Shown here: piece after piece, positions 57,760 through 64,000 of the stretch
How positions within the stretch are numbered: position 1 is the stretch's first letter
Layout: every line of letters starts with the position of its first letter
Assembly (NCBI GenBank): GCA_017514235.1
Contig: JAFWKK010000039.1
Span: forward strand, 1 to 64,000
Source: Kiritimatiellia bacterium
GTDB taxonomy: Bacteria > Verrucomicrobiota > Kiritimatiellia > RFP12 > UBA1067
Direction of reading: 5' to 3'
DNA: 64,000 nt
Translations under genes and position numbers: made by a program
The notes under the pieces: generated by a model
The model's database searches: none
Seen by the model: only the letters and a program-made list of their open reading frames with translations
Told to the model about the DNA's origin: nothing

Positions 57760-60700
57760 CTACAGCTTCCCATCCCCTTGTCTCTTCAACACAGTACCGT
57801 CAACCAGAGAACCCAATAACGCCGCCGACTCTGGCAAATCAGACAATACGTCAAGCCCCCAGACAAAGTACGTCCTCCGTCCGTCCGGCAGGATTCTCTC
57901 GGCTAGGTGACAATAGCAACCCGAACCTCCTTCACTGACGATAATAAGATCCTTCTCGCAAAGATCTTCTGCCGGCAACGGTCTGCCGTCTCCGATAATC
58001 CGGAACAAAAGCGGCGACAGAACCCCCTCGTGCGGAAAACCTGCGAGCGCCGGGTGTGATGCAATGGCTGTCCCCATCTGCTTGCCCATCCACCACCAGC
58101 CCAAGAAAATATTGGGGACTCCATCGACCTTTCCAACAATGACGGCCGGCCGATTCTCGCGAATCGCCGACAGTGCTGGCTCCGACCCTTCCGCCGCAAC
58201 CGTCACTCCCATCGAAGCAGCCTTCGCCAGGACAACCGCCTTATTCGCCGACTTCGGGAAAAACCAGAAGTCCCAGGCATTGTTGCAGATCTCTGCACCG
58301 CCATCAACAATCCGTACCTTTAGCACGGCCTTGCAGGCAACAAAGACTTCTGGGACTGTTACCCGTTCCGATGCAACGGCGCGACATGCGCCTAGATCCT
58401 GTCGACCAAGCTCCCGCCGCCCCGCGACCAATGTTCTGTCGCCAACGACGAAAGCCCATTCCAGAATCCCTTGCGACAACGCCGCATCGCCATAATGCGA
58501 AAAACAAAATGACAGTTCCACAGCCTCGCCAACTCGGAAAACTCGGTTTGATTCAGCCGATGCCAACAAGACACAGGAGGCGGAATTGAACTGCGCAACC
58601 GTCTCCGTCGTCAAGCCGCCGTGATGCGGCTGCCATAGTGGATTAAAAAGACCCTGTGCGGAATAAGTTTCCGCTCCGGCATTCCAAACAACGGCATCGA
58701 CAATCGTCCAGAACGAAAATCCGTCGCAACCGGAATCAAGTCGCGCACGCTCAATGCCCATCCGTTGCCAATATCCCTGAAGGGCGAACTGAGCCGTCTG
58801 TAGCCGATCGCCCCATGCTAGACCCAACCCAGCCTTGCTCAACCATTTCGCACGTGCCTCTCGCGTGACCGGCGGGAGCCATGCCCCCTTATACCCAGAC
58901 TCGTCGCGCGAATCCGACTTGACACAAAGATTGAGGTACTCGTGAATGGTATATGGACGCGACGCATCGGCGTCTCCAGCCTCCCACGCACGCTGATGAA
59001 TCGGCTTGTAGTCAGCCACTTCCGGACCATTCCCCTCAAAGTTGCCACTTTGTGAAATAGCCAGCCGGTCGGGATCAAGCTCCTTGACAGTCCGATAGAG
59101 CTTGCGGTCCAGCCACTTGCCATGCGTCCCTTCATTGCCCATGCCATAGACGAGAAAGGACGGATGGCGACGGCGGAACCGATAAAGTTCAAGAACCATC
59201 GACTCCGGATCATACACACCATATTCAGTGGCAAAGTCCCCATAGTAGGGCAACTCCGCCTCAATGACGATGCCGAGCTCGTCGCAAACGTCAAAATACT
59301 CCGAGACCTCGCAGTGCGAATGAAAGCGCACCTGGTTGAAGCCCGCAGCACGGGCTTTCTCCAACTGCTGCCGCAGAACCGCCCTGTCGCCGATCGGCGC
59401 GCCGGTGATTGGCTGAGTGGCGCATGCTCCATAGCCACGCATGTAGAACGGCTTGCCGTTCAGATAGAAATCGCCGCCGCGAACCTCTATCTTCCGCACT
59501 CCAAAGCGTTCACGCCATGTCTGAACGATCTGGCCATTCCTGACAAGCTCGACTTTCGCTGTGTATAGGTTCGGATGTTCGGGAGACCACGGCCGGAAAT
59601 GACGAAGAGGCAGGTTGAGATCGAAGGTTGAGGTCGATGAAGAGAGCGTACGTTCAATCGACTCATCCTCGACCGTCGCCCGTAGAACAAGACCAGCATT
59701 CAGATCTTGACCTTCAACCTTGACCTTTACCTCGGCCTTTTGGCCGTCGAAATCGCCTCTCACCCATGCATCGTCTATGAAAACCTGCGGCGTCGTTTCA
59801 AGTTCCGGAGCCCGGCAAATGCCTCCCCAGCGATGTCGGCTTAGGAGACAACCGGAGACCGTCGACGCGCGGTTGTCGATCGCCATGACAACGCGGGACG
59901 TCTCTCCCGGTTCAACGAGTTTCGTGATGTCGAACTTCCAGTCGGCAACATACTCATTCATGATCGCGACCGGCTCTGCATTGACCCACACATGAGCTTC
60001 GCCGCGAATGCCACCAAGCTTTAACCACACGCGTTTGCCTTCCCAATCTTTCGGAATTGTTACATCACGCCGGTACCAGCCCACGCCCATCATCTTGTTT
60101 CGAAGCTGCAACGCCGAGTTGTCGCGCATAATCCAAGGTTCTGAAAGACCTGGCTTACCGACCCCTTGCGACTCCCAAACTCCAGGCACGTCAATTTCAC
60201 GGTAGGCACTCGTCATGAAACGGCGACTAGACTTCCAGTCCTCCTGCGCATAGAACGCGTCACCTTCCGGTTTGCGAAACGAAGACGAACTTTTCCCATC
60301 AAAAGAGACGAAATGCCACTTCCCATCAAGCCTGATGACCGTTCCAGGATCCCGCTCAAGCGGCGGATTTAGGACAGCGGGGTGGGCTGGAATCCCGGCC
60401 CACCCTTCTTTACCGTTAAGCTTCAATCCGAGGTCTAGGTCATCAGGCACCTCCCAGGTCTTTTCCGGCGTAAGGAAAAGAAACGGATGTAGGCCGAAAA
60501 CGTCAAAGCTGTAGTTATACATGTCGTAGGTCGTGGCCTTCTCTGCCGTAATCTTCCAGAGGCCAGGCTTTGGCTGTCCTGGGGAATGGAACCACCGCGA
60601 GCAGCCGATATCGTCCTGATCCCAGCAGAGCTTGCCGTCTGGATCGTAGACCTTAGCACGCACAAAGGCACTACCGCAACCGCCCGAGGCGAACACCAGA

Positions 60701-62280
60701 AAGCGTTCACACGATGCCGGTACACGCAAGTACGCCTCGCCAGGACCGCCATTCCAGGAAAGCGGCGGTTGGTTCTCCCGCGGGATCACCAAAGCGATCG
60801 GCGCATCCGTTTCCGTAAAGCCGAAAGCCTGTCCGCCAGCATCTAGCTCCAGGCGGTAGAAGCCTGCCGCCAATGCCTCAAAGTCAATGGCGGTTGCCTT
60901 GTCCAGTTCCGTAATCTCCGGCAATTCGGCGAGCGAACGCCCCTTTAGGTCCTTCAGGGAAAACTTGACGCCGTTAAATGCAAACGTGTTGATTCGCACG
61001 GCCTTGCCCGCCAGGTGCACCTTGCCAGGCCTTGCAGCATAAATGAGATAAAGCTGTCCGGCGCGGGCATTCATCGTAGGCAGCTTGACCGTTTGCCCCG
61101 GACAGGCATCGAAGATTTTCGCGCGGCCGAGATCGGACGGCATCAGCCGCTTGCGCCGTACTGGCGTTCCGTTGATGTTTACCGGCCGACCCGTCGCCTT
61201 CCACCCGCATCCAAGACCAAGGGACGTCACCTTCCCGCTGTCCGCCGGATCGGCAGCGCGACAGTTCTCGAATGTCGCTGACAACGTGTCGCGCCCGCCC
61301 AACCAGCTGAACGGTGCACGCGTCTGGTCCAAGTCGTCAAAGACACAGTTACGAAATGTCAGCGCTCCGTGGAACCCATGCACGATGTTATCAGAATGGT
61401 GGATCTTAAGCGGCCTGTGATTCTGTTCGCTGCGACAATTCTCAAGCGTAATCGATATGGTCTTAGAGCGGCCGTTCAGGTTGCCGACGGAAAAGTCGAA
61501 CCCTGAGCCGAGGTTGCGCCGCGAGATGCAGTCACGCATTACGATGTCATGAAGCATCTGATCCGGAAAATTTGGCTCGAAGTCGATGCCTGACATCGGC
61601 AACGTGCCACACGTGTCCTCCATGACACACCGCTCAACAAGCAGGCGGTCCGCCGTTATGACGCTGATGCCCTGCCGGTTGCTGCGCGTAAGCGTCACAT
61701 TCCGGATTACGATATCCGTGTTGGAACGGGCGTGCGCACTCGTGCCGAGGCAAATGCCATCTCCGCCTGCCTTGAAGACCTTCAGATTTTCAATCTGAAC
61801 ATTATGGCAGCCGCGCAAGACCATGGCATGCCGCCATTCGCCACAGGTGTAGTCATAGCGATTCGTGTAGTCATCCAGCCACATCCTCAGGGTACCTCCG
61901 CCAGTGATGATGACGTTCGTCACACAATCAAGCGTCAAGAGCGCATCGTCAGTATTTTTGTAGGCACCCCGCTTCGCGACAAGTTCCACGCCTTCTGGAA
62001 CAACCAGTTTCAAGTTGGAACGGATTGACAGCGGCAATGTGTAGTAGGGACCACCTCTGTTATCCAGCACCACAGTCTTTGCTCCAGACGCGAGCGCAGC
62101 TCGGATGAAACGCGTAGAATCATTAACGTCATAACCCCACCAAGAAACCTGAGCGTCCGCTATCTCGCCAGACTCAACTTGGGCCACCTTGTCCTGGCAA
62201 GCCCACGGCTCCTCGGCGAAAGCGCAAAGTGTAATGGCAGCAATCACTGCCATGACACCTTTCAGATGACGTTTACGCAT
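57760..62280 (-). CDS. Giant secreted beta-helix plus GH2 fusion enzyme (1506 aa)
   Basis: The start at 62280 opens on a signal peptide (MRKRHLKGVMAVIAAITLCAFA); ATG 62304 would add eight residues. Residues of about 30-380 form a pectate-lyase-like beta-helix ('FKAGGDGICLGTSAHARSNT', 'RQGISVITADRLLVERC'). A middle part of about 390-640 is beta-sandwich. From about 645 a GH2 enzyme follows: sugar-binding domain 'VGWYRRDVTIPKDWEG', acid/base Glu in 'VYGMGNEGTHGKW' near 1085 and nucleophile Glu in 'PYTIHEYLNLC' near 1150. It would attack a branched glycan with two catalytic modules. Confidence 0.85.
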   Translation of the reverse strand: MRKRHLKGVMAVIAAITLCAFAEEPWACQDKVAQVESGEIADAQVSWWGYDVNDSTRFIRAALASGAKTVVLDNRGGPYYTLPLSIRSNLKLVVPEGVELVAKRGAYKNTDDALLTLDCVTNVIITGGGTLRMWLDDYTNRYDYTCGEWRHAMVLRGCHNVQIENLKVFKAGGDGICLGTSAHARSNTDIVIRNVTLTRSNRQGISVITADRLLVERCVMEDTCGTLPMSGIDFEPNFPDQMLHDIVMRDCISRRNLGSGFDFSVGNLNGRSKTISITLENCRSEQNHRPLKIHHSDNIVHGFHGALTFRNCVFDDLDQTRAPFSWLGGRDTLSATFENCRAADPADSGKVTSLGLGCGWKATGRPVNINGTPVRRKRLMPSDLGRAKIFDACPGQTVKLPTMNARAGQLYLIYAARPGKVHLAGKAVRINTFAFNGVKFSLKDLKGRSLAELPEITELDKATAIDFEALAAGFYRLELDAGGQAFGFTETDAPIALVIPRENQPPLSWNGGPGEAYLRVPASCERFLVFASGGCGSAFVRAKVYDPDGKLCWDQDDIGCSRWFHSPGQPKPGLWKITAEKATTYDMYNYSFDVFGLHPFLFLTPEKTWEVPDDLDLGLKLNGKEGWAGIPAHPAVLNPPLERDPGTVIRLDGKWHFVSFDGKSSSSFRKPEGDAFYAQEDWKSSRRFMTSAYREIDVPGVWESQGVGKPGLSEPWIMRDNSALQLRNKMMGVGWYRRDVTIPKDWEGKRVWLKLGGIRGEAHVWVNAEPVAIMNEYVADWKFDITKLVEPGETSRVVMAIDNRASTVSGCLLSRHRWGGICRAPELETTPQVFIDDAWVRGDFDGQKAEVKVKVEGQDLNAGLVLRATVEDESIERTLSSSTSTFDLNLPLRHFRPWSPEHPNLYTAKVELVRNGQIVQTWRERFGVRKIEVRGGDFYLNGKPFYMRGYGACATQPITGAPIGDRAVLRQQLEKARAAGFNQVRFHSHCEVSEYFDVCDELGIVIEAELPYYGDFATEYGVYDPESMVLELYRFRRRHPSFLVYGMGNEGTHGKWLDRKLYRTVKELDPDRLAISQSGNFEGNGPEVADYKPIHQRAWEAGDADASRPYTIHEYLNLCVKSDSRDESGYKGAWLPPVTREARAKWLSKAGLGLAWGDRLQTAQFALQGYWQRMGIERARLDSGCDGFSFWTIVDAVVWNAGAETYSAQGLFNPLWQPHHGGLTTETVAQFNSASCVLLASAESNRVFRVGEAVELSFCFSHYGDAALSQGILEWAFVVGDRTLVAGRRELGRQDLGACRAVASERVTVPEVFVACKAVLKVRIVDGGAEICNNAWDFWFFPKSANKAVVLAKAASMGVTVAAEGSEPALSAIRENRPAVIVGKVDGVPNIFLGWWWMGKQMGTAIASHPALAGFPHEGVLSPLLFRIIGDGRPLPAEDLCEKDLIIVSEGGSGCYCHLAERILPDGRRTYFVWGLDVLSDLPESAALLGSLVDGTVLKRQGDGKL

Positions 62281-62290
62281 TATAGTGCTA

Positions 62291-63694
62291 TTATTTGAGG
62301 CCATCCGTCAGGACTAGACGGAAACCGGCGTAGTCGTAACGCGTCCACAGGTCTTTGCCTGTACGGGAAGCAGACCTCGCGGAAAGCGCTGAATACGGCA
62401 GCGATACGTCCCATTTCGAGTAGCGCGGAGACCAGCTGCCGCCCCTGACGGTTCCGAGCGTGGAAGTGCCGCCGTTGTAGGTCTTTCTCGAATCGTTAGG
62501 ATTGACATTGAGCCTGCCGTCCAGGCCAGTGATGTCCGTTTCATAAAAGTCAAGGCAAAACTCCCAGACATTACCGTGCATGTCATAGAGGCCCCAGGCA
62601 TTTGGCGCATACGAGCCGACTTGGGCCGTGCCGTTCGTTGGACCGACAATGTAACTCGGCTCAACCATGCCAGAACCGCCGTCGACAAAACCACCGTTGT
62701 AGGCGTAGCGGCCCGGCAGGTTGTTGTCTACGCCGGCGACTGTGGCGATAAGCGAACCGTCGTTCCAATATCCCTCCCCACGTCCAGCCCGACAGGCGTA
62801 TTCCCACTGCGCCTCCGTCGGAAGATCAAACGAGAATCCAGTCTTCGTCCTCAGCTTGCCAAGGAAAGAGTTCGGGTAAGGCGCGTTCGGCCAGTCATAG
62901 TCCGGGTTGGATTCAAGGTATTCTGCCGTCGGCCGTGTGCTGCCATCGACAGACCTTATTTCGCTTCGTCCGATCCATTCCGCAGGACGCATTGCGCCGC
63001 CCGTCTTAAATTTAGAGAAATTGTAGCCCGTCACGTACTGCCACTGCAACTGGGTAACCGGAAAGACGCCGATGTAGTAGTTGTTAGTGATCGTCGCCTG
63101 ATGCGTCGTTTCCCGCGCATCGTTCCACGGGGTGGCCTCGTTGACACTACCCATCGTGAAGGTGACGTTTTTCGCCGAAATCTTGCGTAGCACGAGCAGC
63201 GACTGGCGGTAATCGGGGTTCGTCAACAACCCACCGGGAAGATAGTTCTCGGCAGGGTAGTACTGCGCCGAATCCGCAACAGCGTCATTGCCGACATTAA
63301 CCACCATGTAGTCCGGAGGATTGTCAAGCGACCAGGCCGTCACGACAGCGCGCGCCTCGCCGGCCGGCACCTTGTGGTCCGGCCATGAGTGATCAGGATG
63401 CCAGGTAATGGTGTGAACAGCCTCGGCGTCACCGGACACCTTTTTCCAGACCTCGCTTCCGGGATCAAAGCAACTGATGTTTTCGCCGCCGATCGAGGCC
63501 CAGGTGCTGCCGGTAGCATTAGTCTGGATGTCTACCGTCACTACGGCCGGAGCATTCGCCAACCTGTAGGTGATTGTCACGGTCCTCGTGGCTACGTCTT
63601 GGGCCATCGTGACATCCGACACTTCGGGAACGGCCGCACGAAGCGCCAGAGCGGTCAATCCGCAAACAATAGACGCTGACCTGTTAAAGTTCAT
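62291..63694 (-). CDS. FGE/sulfatase-modifying-factor-like secreted protein (467 aa)
   Basis: The start at 63694 lies 8 nt after AAAGGA; ATG 63700 is an alternative. A signal peptide (MNFNRSASIVCGLTALALRA) precedes a beta domain of about 160 residues and an FGE-fold domain: 'NNYYIGVFPVTQLQWQYVTG', 'SFDLPTEAQWEYACRAG', 'NAWGLYDMHGNVWEFCLD' and 'GTVRGGSWSPRYSKWD'. In active formylglycine-generating enzymes the last motif is followed by two catalytic Cys; here there is none, so it is likely a non-catalytic binding form. No sulfatase lies nearby. First complete gene of the carbohydrate operon. Confidence 0.85.
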   Translation of the reverse strand: MNFNRSASIVCGLTALALRAAVPEVSDVTMAQDVATRTVTITYRLANAPAVVTVDIQTNATGSTWASIGGENISCFDPGSEVWKKVSGDAEAVHTITWHPDHSWPDHKVPAGEARAVVTAWSLDNPPDYMVVNVGNDAVADSAQYYPAENYLPGGLLTNPDYRQSLLVLRKISAKNVTFTMGSVNEATPWNDARETTHQATITNNYYIGVFPVTQLQWQYVTGYNFSKFKTGGAMRPAEWIGRSEIRSVDGSTRPTAEYLESNPDYDWPNAPYPNSFLGKLRTKTGFSFDLPTEAQWEYACRAGRGEGYWNDGSLIATVAGVDNNLPGRYAYNGGFVDGGSGMVEPSYIVGPTNGTAQVGSYAPNAWGLYDMHGNVWEFCLDFYETDITGLDGRLNVNPNDSRKTYNGGTSTLGTVRGGSWSPRYSKWDVSLPYSALSARSASRTGKDLWTRYDYAGFRLVLTDGLK

Positions 63695-63748
63695 TGACAT
63701 TTTCCTTTCTGATTGCCAATCGTGGAGTTGGAGTTAAAGAAGTTAGCG

Positions 63749-63997
63749 TTAATGAAAGATGATAAACATGCCTCGCGGTTTCGTAGACACGAACCGAGTG
63801 CTTTGCACTCCGAAGTCAAACGTCCGATACCGGGCCTCAAGCGGTTGTAGCGCAGACGGGGTACCGTACGTGTCCGTCTCCAACCCGATACCAGATGAAG
63901 CGGCCGAATGCGATCCCTCCGGAATTGCCGTATCTGCAACAACCCGTATTGCGGGCATCGCCAGACAGCACAAGAAGACACCAAACCATCGTATCAC
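63749..63997 (-). CDS. Small secreted protein, possibly 5'-incomplete at the window edge (at least 82 aa)
   Basis: The visible start is GTG at 63997, but the frame stays open to the window end, so the true start may lie beyond. It begins with a signal-peptide-like segment (RWFGVFLCCLAMPAIRVVA) and ends 'STKPRGMFIIFH', a hydrophobic tail similar to GMAIIIR of the surface protein at 1013. I do not recognise it. It lies 54 nt upstream of the FGE-like gene. Confidence 0.45.
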   Translation of the reverse strand: MIRWFGVFLCCLAMPAIRVVADTAIPEGSHSAASSGIGLETDTYGTPSALQPLEARYRTFDFGVQSTRFVSTKPRGMFIIFH

Positions 63998-64000
63998 TGC

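Overview
The window looks like a chromosomal contig from an uncultured Kiritimatiellota/Verrucomicrobiota-type Gram-negative bacterium, probably gut or anaerobic. This is inference from content: high GC; diderm envelope genes (bamA, skp, lpxD, an LpxL-type acyltransferase, FadL-type porin); an autotransporter-like beta-helix surface protein ending in the short hydrophobic tail common in that group; DUF1080, ceramidase-like and FGE-like secreted proteins; a HydG-type maturase; and a secreted glycan-degradation operon. Position 1 is exactly the terminal inverted repeat of an insertion sequence, so the contig probably broke at a repeat.

Layout: 1-970 is a decayed 970-bp insertion sequence. 1013-4172 holds a surface protein and a divergent PAS-AraC regulator. 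4180-9864 is one minus-strand operon (small membrane protein, nadC, DUF1080 lipoprotein, coaX, lipoprotein, rnhB, folP, exonuclease). 9898-11568 is a BatA-like VWA protein plus a sugar transferase. 11603-18833 is an envelope operon (bamA, skp, lpxD, aroQ, small protein, sigma-like factor, two glycosyltransferase-type genes). 18857-21735 carries an AroB-like gene and recN behind tRNA-Ser and tRNA-Gly. 21931-25193 is gyrA with a repeat surface protein. 25215-29346 has a ceramidase-like protein, tRNA-Ile2, tRNA-Val with map, and a FadL-type porin. 29501-32728 is a kinase-like gene, a glycosyltransferase and a frameshifted hydG. 32738-33363 is gene-poor and holds a solo insertion-sequence end. 33364-38658 is fabF-fabZ-hisD-lpxL-ugd. 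38782-43950 has dapB, miaB, folB, a dicarboxylate symporter, an unrecognised 236-aa gene and a pseudouridine synthase. 44059-44330 is a tRNA cluster (Arg, fMet, Pro). 44346-51667 has an acid phosphatase, mfd and an ABC peptide-transporter operon. 51799-63997 is an operon of secreted carbohydrate-active proteins with visibly lower GC.

Two cross-cutting signals stand out. First, a palindrome, GGGGACAGTCCCC, occurs eight times, only inside the coding sequences of folP and mfd, mostly with an exact 21-bp period, and is translated as Gly-Thr-Val-Pro heptapeptides. Second, first genes of operons repeatedly carry an extended -10 box (TGGTATAAT or TGATATAAT) only 6-10 nt before the start codon with no Shine-Dalgarno, which implies leaderless or nearly leaderless mRNAs. 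Internal genes instead use 1- or 4-nt start/stop overlaps or clear ribosome binding sites.
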